In this document: positions 1-7,950 of the stretch, one piece after another
How the letters are laid out: every line of letters begins with the position of its first letter
Numbering within the stretch: position 1 is the stretch's first letter
Source: Duganella levis
GTDB taxonomy: Bacteria; Pseudomonadota; Gammaproteobacteria; Burkholderiales; Burkholderiaceae_D
Reading direction: 5' to 3'
Assembly: GCF_009857605.1 (NCBI RefSeq)
Contig: NZ_WWCT01000002.1
Coordinates: 248,001-312,000 of the forward strand
DNA length: 64,000 nucleotides
Program-made: the position numbers and the translations under genes
Notes under the pieces: model-generated
What the model was told of the DNA's origin: nothing
Seen by the model: the letters and a program-made list of their open reading frames with translations, nothing else
Databases searched by the model: none

Positions 1-93
1 CTGGAAAACGATATCAACAAATACAACCCGCTGATCGACGCCTTCGATGGTTTCGTCGCGCAGCAGGCCAGCTACGTCAAGCGATCAGCTTGA
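1..93 (+). CDS. C-terminal end of an unidentified protein (truncated by window start)
   Basis: The first frame is open from base 1 to a TGA at 91-93 and encodes the last 30 residues of a protein, beginning LENDINKYNPLIDAF. Codon choice (CTG, ATC, AAC, GCC) is like that of real genes nearby. It converges on the Hsp70 gene and overlaps its stop by 17 bases. I do not recognise the family from this fragment, and with the rest outside the window no function can be given. Confidence 0.5.
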   Translation: MENDINKYNPLIDAFDGFVAQQASYVKRSA

Positions 94-2929
94 GGCCAGG
101 CGGCAGCGCGTCGCCCAGCATGCGCTTTTCGTCGGCCTGGTCGAGCTGCACTACCTCGCGCACCATGGCGCTCCAGTTGGCCGGCGCGCCAACGCCTTGC
201 AGGCGGCGCAGCACCTCGGCGCGTAGCATGTCGTTGATGTCGCGCGAACGGTCGCCGGTCATGCGCGCCAGATGGGCGGCGGCAAAGCCGGCCGGCTCCA
301 CCTTCTTCCAGTCCAGCGATAGCACCGCGTCCAGCCATTGCTCGACGACCGGCGTTTCCACCACATCGTGCGCGCTGCCGTGGAAGGGCTGGCGCGCGCC
401 GACGCGGCTCAGGCCCCACAGGAAGCGGCCTTGCGTGGCTTCGGCCTTGGCCAGATCGGCAGCACCGCTGCGGGTTTTATTGGCGGCGGCTTTGCCGGCG
501 GCCTTGGTGGCTTTGTGTAACTGGTCCAGCATCCACGCGCCGATTTCGGCCTTGTAGTTGCCGGGGATGCGTTCCAGCGAAGCGCCCAGGCGCAGCATGT
601 CTTCCTCGCTACCGTTGACCAGCGTGACGGGACGGCGACCGCGTTCCGCTGCATCGGCCTGCACGTTGAAGGCGAAATCGTCCAGCACGCGCAGTTGCGC
701 TTCCACGCTCAAGCCGCCGGAGACGCGGCGCCACAGCGTCCACCATTCGGCGCAGACCTGGCTGTCCTTGTGATGCTGGATACCGGTATCGAACATCGCC
801 CATAGTTTTTCGATGCGCCATTCATCCAGCGTGTGGCCGAAGCCGGGACGCAGGCAGTAGCCGCTGAGATTGAGCCATGCGCGTTCGTGCTCGGACGAGC
901 GGCGGCGGCCTTTGGCGCGTTCCAGCAGTGCGTCGAACAGGCGACGCAGCAGCGGTGTCGGCCAGCTTTCGCGGCTGCCCAGCAGTTGTTCCAGTTGCGC
1001 GCGCAGCTGCTTCACTTCCTTGATGTCGACTTGCAGTGCGCGGCTGCCGAAGATGCGGTCGATCTTGTCGATGGCTGCGGCCAGGCCTGCGGGCATCGGC
1101 GTTTCGTCTGGTGCGGTTTCAGTGGCGGCTTCTCCGCGTAGCTGGAACTCCAGCAGCCAGCGTTGCGCGTCGCCCCTGGCGACGCAGTGGACTTCCAGCG
1201 TGCCGACTTCGCTGAGCGAGGTCGCCAGCTGCACGGGGATCTCCTTGCGGGCGTCGGCGCTGCTGCTGTCGCGCAGCACGGTGGCGATGGGTGGCAACTG
1301 GACGTAGTCGTCCGGCTGTAGCGTGATCACGTCGCCGGCTTGTGGCGCGTCGGCGGTGGAGGACGCGAGGTGGAAGCGCACCGGCCGGCCGAGGCGCAGT
1401 GCAAAGGTGCGGTCGGCCAGCAGGATCTCGCGGTTTTCGGCGGCGCCGCGCGGCAGGATGCAGACGGCGCGGCGCGGCTGGTCAGGATGCGTGGCGTCGT
1501 CCAGCAGCAGGAAGTAGCTGCGCGCGGAGCCGCCGCCAATCACGGGCGCCTTGCCGGATTGGCCTAGTGCGTAGGCCACGCCGCCACGGGCGACGGCGAC
1601 GTCGGGATTATCGTTGTGCAGGATGCGCAGTGGCTGTTGGCGCCAGCCGGCCAGGGTGGCTTCCAGCCGGCGTGCCAGTGCGTCGGCGCGGAACACGCCG
1701 CCGTTGAGTAGCAGTGTATCCGGGATCGGCACGGCGGTGCTGCCGGCGGGCAGGCCGAGGGCTTCGCGCGTGGCGGCGGCGTGCTGGCGCAGGAAGTCTG
1801 CCAGATGGCGCGTGATGGCCGCATCGCTGGCGTAGGGCAGGCCGAATTCCACGATGGCGCCGCGTCCGCGCTTGGCAGGTGCTTGTTGTTCGTTGAGGGG
1901 GAAGAAGCCGTCCACCACCAGCGCGGAGACTTCCTCGCGCGTCAGGTCGGCGGAACGGGAGCCTCCGATCAGCTTCGATCCGGCGCCCAGCAGCGTGACG
2001 GTGGTGCGCTCCGGCGCGTCGGCCGCCAGCAGCAGCTCCTTGGCCGCGCGGCAGCGCTCCGCCAGCTGCGACAGTCGGCTGGCGGACAGCTTGGCCTGCG
2101 GCTGCGCTTCACCGGCCATGCGTGCTTCGACCAGGTGGGCGAGGGCGAGGTCCATATTGTCGCCGCCGAGGATCAGGTGATTGCCGACGCCGATGCGGCT
2201 GATAGCCGGCTGGCCGTCGGCGCTATCGACCTTCATCAAACTGAAGTCCGTGGTGCCGCCGCCAACGTCACACACCAGCACCAGACGCGTCTCCGCCAAC
2301 TCCTCGGTCAGCGTGGCGCGTTGGCGGAACAGCCAATCGTAGAACGCCGCCTGCGGTTCTTCCAGTAACCGCAAGGATGGCAAGCTCGCCATGCGCGCCG
2401 CTTCCAGCGTCAGCGCCCGCGCGCCTTCGTCAAATGAAGCTGGAATGGTTAAAACAATCTGCTGCGATTCCAATGGATGCGCAGGAAAGCGCGCATTCCA
2501 GGCATTGCGCAGATGCGCCAGATACGAAGCGCTGGCCGCCACCGGCGATACCTTGGCCACATCCGCCTCCGCGCCCCACGGCAGAATCGGCGCCATGCGA
2601 TCGACCTGAGGATGCGACAACCAGCTTTTGGCGCTGGCCACCAGCCGCCCCGGCACCTGCGATCCCAACTTGCGCGCCAGCCGTCCGATGACCACCTGTG
2701 ACAATCCGGCTACGTCATCGGCACGCCATGGCAGCTGCAACTCGCCATCCGCCAACTCGCCGGCAGCAGGGTGATAGCGCAAGGACGGCAGCAACGCCGC
2801 CGCACCAACCTCGCCGGGCGCGATCAGCTGCTCGATCTCGAACAACTGAATCTGCGCACTGCCGGCTTCCGCAAAGGCCATCACCGTATTGGTGGTGCCC
2901 AGGTCGATGCTGACGACGTACTTATTCAT
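77..2929 (-). CDS. Hsp70-family protein with long C-terminal extension (DUF3731-type)
   Basis: An Hsp70/DnaK-related ATPase of 950 residues, far longer than DnaK (about 640). The nucleotide-binding domain is clear: phosphate-1 loop DLGTTN at residues 9-14, phosphate-2 loop DVGGGTTDFS at 221-230, and an adenosine-side motif LLNGGVFRADAL further on. A beta-rich segment follows in place of the usual substrate-binding domain, then about 300 charged, helical residues that match what I recall of DUF3731 (DnaK-related protein). It begins two bases after the stop of the upstream 615-residue Hsp70, so the two are probably translationally coupled. It has no signal peptide and is presumably cytosolic. 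The ATPase fold is certain; the client and role are unknown. Confidence 0.85.
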   Translation of the reverse strand: MNKYVVSIDLGTTNTVMAFAEAGSAQIQLFEIEQLIAPGEVGAAALLPSLRYHPAAGELADGELQLPWRADDVAGLSQVVIGRLARKLGSQVPGRLVASAKSWLSHPQVDRMAPILPWGAEADVAKVSPVAASASYLAHLRNAWNARFPAHPLESQQIVLTIPASFDEGARALTLEAARMASLPSLRLLEEPQAAFYDWLFRQRATLTEELAETRLVLVCDVGGGTTDFSLMKVDSADGQPAISRIGVGNHLILGGDNMDLALAHLVEARMAGEAQPQAKLSASRLSQLAERCRAAKELLLAADAPERTTVTLLGAGSKLIGGSRSADLTREEVSALVVDGFFPLNEQQAPAKRGRGAIVEFGLPYASDAAITRHLADFLRQHAAATREALGLPAGSTAVPIPDTLLLNGGVFRADALARRLEATLAGWRQQPLRILHNDNPDVAVARGGVAYALGQSGKAPVIGGGSARSYFLLLDDATHPDQPRRAVCILPRGAAENREILLADRTFALRLGRPVRFHLASSTADAPQAGDVITLQPDDYVQLPPIATVLRDSSSADARKEIPVQLATSLSEVGTLEVHCVARGDAQRWLLEFQLRGEAATETAPDETPMPAGLAAAIDKIDRIFGSRALQVDIKEVKQLRAQLEQLLGSRESWPTPLLRRLFDALLERAKGRRRSSEHERAWLNLSGYCLRPGFGHTLDEWRIEKLWAMFDTGIQHHKDSQVCAEWWTLWRRVSGGLSVEAQLRVLDDFAFNVQADAAERGRRPVTLVNGSEEDMLRLGASLERIPGNYKAEIGAWMLDQLHKATKAAGKAAANKTRSGAADLAKAEATQGRFLWGLSRVGARQPFHGSAHDVVETPVVEQWLDAVLSLDWKKVEPAGFAAAHLARMTGDRSRDINDMLRAEVLRRLQGVGAPANWSAMVREVVQLDQADEKRMLGDALPPGLKLIA

Positions 2930-2931
2930 GC

Positions 2932-4779
2932 TCAGGCAGCGGAACGAACGTCGAACTCCACCTTCCAGCGCTGGCCATCGTTGGCCACGGCGGCCAATTC
3001 CAGCGTGCCCGATTCCGTCGCCATCGCATGCAGACGGACCTGCACCACATCGCCAGCCTGACGGCCTTCCGGCGACAGATTGGCTTGGATCTCGTTCATC
3101 TCGATCAGCTCATCCGGGCCCCAGAAGTCCAGCAGATCGCCCATCTGGTCCTGACGACGCACCGAGGAACCGAAGAAGCGGAACTGCACCGGCTCACCCA
3201 CCACCAGGCCAAACTCCTGATTCGGCAATTCGATCTCGCTGCCTTCTTCCATGCCGAACGGCGCCACGCACAGCGCCTGAATCGGCGGCTCCATGCCGGG
3301 AATCGCCGGCATCGCCGATTCAATCGCCACGTAGTAGGAACGCGCCGTGCCGCCGCGAATGCGCACGCCACTGCCGCGTCGCACGTAGCTGTAATAAGCC
3401 GCGCCGCGCGCCACCGCCAGATCCAGATCGGCGCCGCCCAGCATGCGCGCAGGCTCCGCGCCTTCCAGATACAGCCAGTCGTTGATGGTGCCCATGATGC
3501 GCTGCGCCAGCAGATCCGACTTGAACACGCCGCCGTTGAACAGCACTGCGGTCGGATGCAGGAAGGTCGCATCGGCGTTTTGCTTGCCGGCGTAGCCTTC
3601 CAGTTCCGCCGTTGCGCCCAGTTGGCGCGCCAGGAACGCGGCCAGATGGCGCGTGATGCCGGCATCCTGCGCATACGGCAGGCCAAGCTGCGTCAGGCCC
3701 GCGCGGGTGCGCACGGCCGGACGCGCGGCAGCTTCCACCTGCGGGAAGAAGCCGTCGAGAATAAACGTCGTCACTTCATCGCTTGTCAACTCGGTGCGGA
3801 TCGAACCGCCAATCAGTTTGGAGCCGCGGCTTGGCACCACGATCGGCCAGGTGGCGATGGTGGCATCGGCCAGCAGCTTTTCCTTGGCGGTGCGGCAGCC
3901 GTAGGTCAGCGCGCGCATCTGCCACGCGTCCAGCTGCGTGCCGGCGGCGGCCAGCTTGCGCGCCACCAGATGCGCCAGCGCCAGGTCCATATTGTCGCCA
4001 CCGAGCAGAATGTGATCGCCGACCGCGATGCGGTGCGGTTCCAGCACGCCGTCGCGTTCCAGCACGGCGATCAGCGAAAAGTCGCTGGTGCCGCCGCCTA
4101 CGTCCACCACCAGGATGATGTCGCCCGGCTTGACTTCCTTGCGCCAGCGGCCTTCGCTGCCTTGGATCCAGCTATACAACGCGGCCTGCGGTTCTTCCAG
4201 CAGCGTGAGATTGGTGTAGCCGGCGGCGCGTGCCGCATCGGCGGTCAGTTCGCGCGCGCCCGGATCGAAGGAAGCCGGAATCGTCACCGTCACCGCCTGT
4301 TCGCCGAACGGCGCATCAGGGTAGGCCTGCTCCCACGCCTTGCGCAGGTGGCTCAGGTAGCGGGTCGATGCTTCCAGCGGCGACACGCGCGTGACTTCTT
4401 CCGGCGCGTCGTTCGGCAGCAGCGCGGAACGACGGTCGACGCCGGGATGGCTCAACCAGCTCTTGGCGCTCGACACCAGGCGGATCGGCGTGGTGGCGCC
4501 ACGGCTGCGCGCCATTTCGCCGGCCACGCCGGTGAGTTCTTCGGCGCTTTGCTGCCACGGCAGATTGTTCTCGCCGGGCGCCAGTTCGTCGGCGTGCGGC
4601 AGGTACAGGAAGGACGGCAGCAGCGGCAGTTCTTCGATGGTGCCCGGTGCGGTCAGCTGTGGAATCGCCAGCACGCCATGCTCGGTCTTTTCGCCTTCGC
4701 TGGCTTGCAGGTTCACATACGACAGCGCGCTGTGCGTGGTGCCGAGGTCAATGCCGATGGCGTAACGTGGATCGCTCAT
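2932..4779 (-). CDS. Hsp70-family protein, 615 residues
   Basis: A second divergent Hsp70 homologue, the middle gene of a three-gene operon. It has DLGTTH at residues 11-16, a phosphate-2 loop (DVGGGTSDFS) and a FNGGVFKSD motif, so ATP binding looks intact. It is paralogous to the 950-residue downstream protein throughout the ATPase domain (shared SAKSWLSHPGVDR-like and GGDNMDLALAHLV stretches) but stops before any DUF3731-like tail. The C-terminal 150 residues are beta-rich and do not look like a standard DnaK peptide-binding domain with lid. Its ATG overlaps the stop of the DUF2760 gene (ATGA). No dnaJ or grpE gene is adjacent. Confidence 0.85.
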   Translation of the reverse strand: MSDPRYAIGIDLGTTHSALSYVNLQASEGEKTEHGVLAIPQLTAPGTIEELPLLPSFLYLPHADELAPGENNLPWQQSAEELTGVAGEMARSRGATTPIRLVSSAKSWLSHPGVDRRSALLPNDAPEEVTRVSPLEASTRYLSHLRKAWEQAYPDAPFGEQAVTVTIPASFDPGARELTADAARAAGYTNLTLLEEPQAALYSWIQGSEGRWRKEVKPGDIILVVDVGGGTSDFSLIAVLERDGVLEPHRIAVGDHILLGGDNMDLALAHLVARKLAAAGTQLDAWQMRALTYGCRTAKEKLLADATIATWPIVVPSRGSKLIGGSIRTELTSDEVTTFILDGFFPQVEAAARPAVRTRAGLTQLGLPYAQDAGITRHLAAFLARQLGATAELEGYAGKQNADATFLHPTAVLFNGGVFKSDLLAQRIMGTINDWLYLEGAEPARMLGGADLDLAVARGAAYYSYVRRGSGVRIRGGTARSYYVAIESAMPAIPGMEPPIQALCVAPFGMEEGSEIELPNQEFGLVVGEPVQFRFFGSSVRRQDQMGDLLDFWGPDELIEMNEIQANLSPEGRQAGDVVQVRLHAMATESGTLELAAVANDGQRWKVEFDVRSAA

Positions 4780-5363
4780 AATTCCACCTCCGCCGGCGCC
4801 AGGATGGCCGCGTCATGGGCTTCCGCCAGTTTCGGCAGGCGCACCTCGGCCGAACGCCAGCCACGGTGGCTCAGCGTGCCGCGGAACGGCGCTTTGCCGA
4901 CCACGTTGCCGGTCAGGCGCACGGCGGCGGCGTCAAAGCCTTCCGGCAGTTCGACACGGCTGCCTTCCGCTTCGCTGCGGATCGGCTGGATGGTGAAGTG
5001 TTCTTTCAGCACCTTGGCGCAGCCTTCGTGCACCACGCGCGCGGCGGCGCCGATGTCGGCGTCGGAATAGGCGCTCAGGTTTTCCTGGGTGAAGTCGATC
5101 AGGCGCGCTTCGCGCTGGAACAGCGACAGCAGTTGCAGGGCGGCGTCCGGCGTGGCGACGCGCAGGGTGACCGGCGCTGGAGCAGGGGCTGGCGCCGGTG
5201 CTGGTGCAGGTGGGGCGACCGGTGCGGCCGCTGGTTGCGGCGCATCGTCAATGCGCGCCAGGCGCGCGGCGTAGTCGGCGTCGGACAGCGCGCGGAAGAA
5301 AGCGCCGATGGCGATGGAAATCCGGCTGAAGAAAGACGGCAGAGGTTGGCTCGAATTATTCAT
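4776..5363 (-). CDS. DUF2760 domain protein, first gene of the Hsp70 operon
   Basis: A 195-residue protein starting MNNSSQPLPSFFSRI. The frame is open further upstream, but I chose this ATG because a GTGAG-like ribosome binding site precedes it and the extra N-terminus looks non-coding. Residues 10-30 are an amphipathic or weakly hydrophobic helix. A Pro/Ala-rich linker (alternating PA, about residues 50-65) follows, then a compact C-terminal domain that I assign from memory to DUF2760. The domain has no known activity. The overlap with the following Hsp70 gene suggests DUF2760 is a dedicated partner or adaptor of the two Hsp70 proteins; that is inference. Confidence 0.7.
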   Translation of the reverse strand: MNNSSQPLPSFFSRISIAIGAFFRALSDADYAARLARIDDAPQPAAAPVAPPAPAPAPAPAPAPVTLRVATPDAALQLLSLFQREARLIDFTQENLSAYSDADIGAAARVVHEGCAKVLKEHFTIQPIRSEAEGSRVELPEGFDAAAVRLTGNVVGKAPFRGTLSHRGWRSAEVRLPKLAEAHDAAILAPAEVEL

Positions 5364-5474
5364 GTTGTGGCTCACTGTAAGGTTGCCGAGCGCTGCGCTG
5401 GGCGCGCGCTGGGGCGAAGCCCGGCATGATACCAGCTTGCCCCGGCGCTCCCCAAGGATGCAAGCGGATTTCAC

Positions 5475-5503
5475 TTGATATGGCGGCGGCGAAGGTCTAA
5501 TAT
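5475..5503 (+). promoter_or_regulatory. sigma-70 promoter of the radical SAM gene
   Basis: TTGATA (5475-5480) and TAATAT (5498-5503) are separated by 17 bases, close to the sigma-70 consensus. Transcription would start near 5510, inside the LexA-type box, so repressor binding would occlude the start site. Confidence 0.6.
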
Positions 5504-5504
5504 A

Positions 5505-5520
5505 CTGTATATGTATACAG
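5505..5520. promoter_or_regulatory. LexA (SOS) operator, CTGT-N8-ACAG
   Basis: The bases CTGTATATGTATACAG match the proteobacterial LexA consensus CTGT-N8-ACAG with an alternating AT centre. The flanks extend the dyad to TACTGTATATGTATACAGTA. It lies directly after the -10 hexamer and 16 bases before the radical SAM start codon, an ideal place for repression. The DUF2760/Hsp70 operon starts on the other side, about 140 bases away. Confidence 0.8.
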
Positions 5521-5536
5521 TATTTCGAGCGATGCC

Positions 5537-6694
5537 ATGTCCCACGATGAAAACAACCAGGAGCAGGTAATGCTGCCGCCGCCTTCGCTCAAGGCGAAAA
5601 AAGGGCGTGGCGCGGTGTCCAATATGCAGGGCCGTTACGAACTCAACGCGCGCGAAGCCTATGACGACGGCTGGGAACGCGAGGAAGAAGAGGAGCGTCC
5701 ATGGAAAACCCACGTCACCGAGGAAATCTGCAAATCCATCCTCAGCCGCAATGCGTCACCGGATTTGCCGTTCAGCGTGTCGCTCAATCCGTATCGCGGT
5801 TGCGAGCATGGCTGCATTTACTGCTTTGCGCGGCCTACGCACAGCTATCTGGGACTGTCTCCAGGTATGGACTTCGAGAGCAAGATTTTCGCCAAGGTCA
5901 ACGCGCCGGAAATGCTGCGGCGCGAACTGGCCAAACCGGGCTACGAGCCGCAGTCGATCGCGCTGGGCGTCAATACGGACGCCTACCAGCCCTGCGAACG
6001 CCAGTACAAGCTCACGCGCCGCGTGCTGGAAGTGCTGCAGGAATGCCAGCACCCGGTCGGCCTAATCACCAAGAATTCACTGATCGAACGCGACATCGAC
6101 ATCCTGTCGGCGATGGCGGCCAAGCGGCAGGCCGGCGTCGCAATTACCCTCACTACGCTGGACCCGGCCATCGCCCGCACGCTGGAGCCGCGCGCGGCGG
6201 CCCCGGCGCGCCGCCTGCGCACCATTCGCACCTTGACCGACGCCGGCATTCCGGTGGCGGTCAGCATCGCGCCGATCATTCCCTTTATCACCGAGCCGGA
6301 CATCGAGCGGATACTGGAGGCGGTCAAGGACGCTGGCGCCATCAGCGCGCACTACACGGTGCTGCGGCTGCCGTGGGAAGTGGCGCCGCTGTTCAAGGAA
6401 TGGCTGCAAGCGCATTTCCCCGAGCGGGCGCAGCGGGTGATGAATCGGGTGCGTGAAATGCGCGGCGGCAAAGACTACGACAGCAACTTCGACACCCGCA
6501 TGAAGGGCGAGGGCGTGTGGGCAGAGCTGATACGGCAGCGCGTCAAGATCGCCTCGGAGCGGCTGGGGCTGACGGGCCACGGCAGCCGCTTTCACCACAT
6601 GGACGCGTCGCAGTTCATCCGGCCGCTGGTGGTGCCGCCGCTGGGCGCGCGCGCCAAGGCGGCGGCCGATGCGGGGCAGCTGGATTTATTTTGA
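5537..6694 (+). CDS. PA0069-family radical SAM protein (spore photoproduct lyase-like)
   Basis: 385 residues. Cys89, Cys93 and Cys96 (C-x3-C-x2-C in the context YRGCEHGCIYCFARP) form the site for a SAM-cleaving [4Fe-4S] cluster. The surrounding sequence matches the PA0069/YfkB-like group of radical SAM proteins, which are distantly related to spore photoproduct lyase. The reaction is unproven; DNA-lesion repair is suspected from the family and from the LexA box just upstream. From memory, PA0069 itself was reported in the P. aeruginosa SOS regulon. The 3' end overlaps the convergent chaC-like gene by 9 bases. Confidence 0.85.
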   Translation: MSHDENNQEQVMLPPPSLKAKKGRGAVSNMQGRYELNAREAYDDGWEREEEEERPWKTHVTEEICKSILSRNASPDLPFSVSLNPYRGCEHGCIYCFARPTHSYLGLSPGMDFESKIFAKVNAPEMLRRELAKPGYEPQSIALGVNTDAYQPCERQYKLTRRVLEVLQECQHPVGLITKNSLIERDIDILSAMAAKRQAGVAITLTTLDPAIARTLEPRAAAPARRLRTIRTLTDAGIPVAVSIAPIIPFITEPDIERILEAVKDAGAISAHYTVLRLPWEVAPLFKEWLQAHFPERAQRVMNRVREMRGGKDYDSNFDTRMKGEGVWAELIRQRVKIASERLGLTGHGSRFHHMDASQFIRPLVVPPLGARAKAAADAGQLDLF

Positions 6695-7255
6695 TTGCAG
6701 CGCAGCCAGGTGACGTTCGATCTCGAACACGTGCTGGTCGTGGCGGCCCAGTTCGCGCAGGGCGCTGGCCAGGTGGTTGAGGTAGTCGCTGTTCGGGCCG
6801 CTGGGGCCGGCGGCGCGGGCGATGTGGGCGGCAATCTCCTGCTCGGAGGCGGCGCCGAGAAAGGCGGTGTTGTCCGGCGTGGCGATGTAGACCAGGCCTT
6901 CGACTTCGTCCTCGTCTTCAAAGGTAATGGACAGGGGCAGCCGCAGGTAGCCGTTTTTTTCGCGGTGGTCCAAGTGGACGAACACTTCCGGCGTGATCAG
7001 GTAGGCCATGCCGTGGCAGATGGCGCCCGGCTCTTCGATTAGCGTGACCACGCGGCCCGGCGCTTCCGGCGTGCCGCGGTGGTCGTGTGAGCCTTGCCAG
7101 AAGCGCCGCGTCCAGCCGGCAATGCTGGCCGGCCGGCGTTGCAGGTAGGGAAAGTCCGCCTTGTAAATCAAGGAGCCGTAGCCAAACAGCCAAACGCTGT
7201 GATGGCCGTCAAACTTGTCCATCAATTGATTGATGGCGATGGTGTCCGCAGTCAT
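6686..7255 (-). CDS. ChaC-type gamma-glutamylcyclotransferase
   Basis: 189 residues with the family hallmark FGYGSLI near the N-terminus, the downstream R-x-F-W-x-G-S-x-D-x-R-G-T pattern, and REKNGY, which contains the expected catalytic glutamate. The family degrades glutathione to 5-oxoproline and Cys-Gly in the cytosol. I chose the start MTADTIAIN because the ChaC fold begins just after it. No Shine-Dalgarno sequence precedes this ATG, but a perfect TATAAT sits six bases upstream, suggesting a leaderless message. Converges with the radical SAM gene. Confidence 0.85.
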   Translation of the reverse strand: MTADTIAINQLMDKFDGHHSVWLFGYGSLIYKADFPYLQRRPASIAGWTRRFWQGSHDHRGTPEAPGRVVTLIEEPGAICHGMAYLITPEVFVHLDHREKNGYLRLPLSITFEDEDEVEGLVYIATPDNTAFLGAASEQEIAAHIARAAGPSGPNSDYLNHLASALRELGRHDQHVFEIERHLAALQSK

Positions 7256-7261
7256 GCCGCT

Positions 7262-7267
7262 ATTATA
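7262..7267 (-). promoter_or_regulatory. -10 hexamer of the chaC-like gene, implying a leaderless mRNA
   Basis: On the minus strand the bases read TATAAT, a perfect -10 element, with CTGATG about 18 bases upstream as a possible weak -35. Only six bases separate it from the ATG at 7255, so transcription should begin at or next to the start codon. Confidence 0.5.
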
Positions 7268-7299
7268 AAACAGCGGTAGCGCTAACATCAGCGCGCGCG

Positions 7300-7851
7300 T
7301 TAAAGCGCCAGTGCTGCTGGCAGATCGGCCAGCTGGCGTACCACGTGAAGACGGCGGACGCCCATGAAATCGAAGGCGGCCTTGAGCAGCACTTCGTGTT
7401 GGCCGACCAGTTCCGCTTCGGACTCCAGGCCCATCACGGCGCAGCCGGAAGTGACCAGGATCAGGTGTGGATCGGCGAGGCCCTGGCCGGTGGCGGTATG
7501 CAGTTCCAGCAGGCGATCCAGCCACGCTTTCAGCGTCGACGGGACGGAAAAGTTGTGCATGGGGGCGCCCAGCACCACCACGTCGGCTTCCTGGAATTCT
7601 TGCAGCAGCGAGGCGCTTTGCAAGGCTTCGGCGCGCAGTTCGGCATTCATCGGAATCTCGGCGTCCCAACGTTGGCTGATGACTTGCAACAGTGGGCCGC
7701 TGGCGTGCGACAGCGGCGAGGCAGCGAGGTCGCGGTACAGCACGGTGGCCTGTTCGTTCGCCGCAGTCAATGCGGTGATGGCCGCCAGCGTGATCTGGCG
7801 GGACGTGGAATTGTCGCCCAAGGCGCAGGAATCAATGTGCAAAATATTCAT
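7300..7851 (-). CDS. azoR: FMN-dependent NADH-azoreductase (AzoR family)
   Basis: 183 residues of flavodoxin-like fold. The N-terminus MNILHIDSCALGDNSTSR contains the family phosphate-binding Ser/Thr loop, and VLGAPMHNFSVPSTLKAWLD is the typical FMN-contacting segment (usually PMYNF; here PMHNF). The family reduces quinones and azo compounds with NADH in the cytosol. I chose MNILHIDS as start because that is where the family begins, although the frame is open 12 codons further upstream. It lies 44 bases upstream of the chaC-like gene on the same strand, but that gene seems to have its own promoter. Confidence 0.8.
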   Translation of the reverse strand: MNILHIDSCALGDNSTSRQITLAAITALTAANEQATVLYRDLAASPLSHASGPLLQVISQRWDAEIPMNAELRAEALQSASLLQEFQEADVVVLGAPMHNFSVPSTLKAWLDRLLELHTATGQGLADPHLILVTSGCAVMGLESEAELVGQHEVLLKAAFDFMGVRRLHVVRQLADLPAALAL

Positions 7852-7950
7852 CAATGAAGCATACACAGAGAGAAACCGCTTCCACAATAGATTTGTGGCA
7901 ATTAGCCTTTCCTAATTGAAAGGAATTGTAAGTGTCGTAATTTTTGGTGA

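Noticed and set aside
1778..2368. Long open frames antisense to the two Hsp70 genes, fdhA, ilvI, selA and others
   Set aside because: They mirror the codon pattern of high-G+C genes on the other strand, lack ribosome binding sites and give low-complexity Arg/Ala/Gly-rich proteins. The sense strands encode clear families.
5165..5230. Alternating Pro-Ala repeat in the DUF2760 protein as a special repeat element
   Set aside because: It is an ordinary low-complexity linker between two protein segments.
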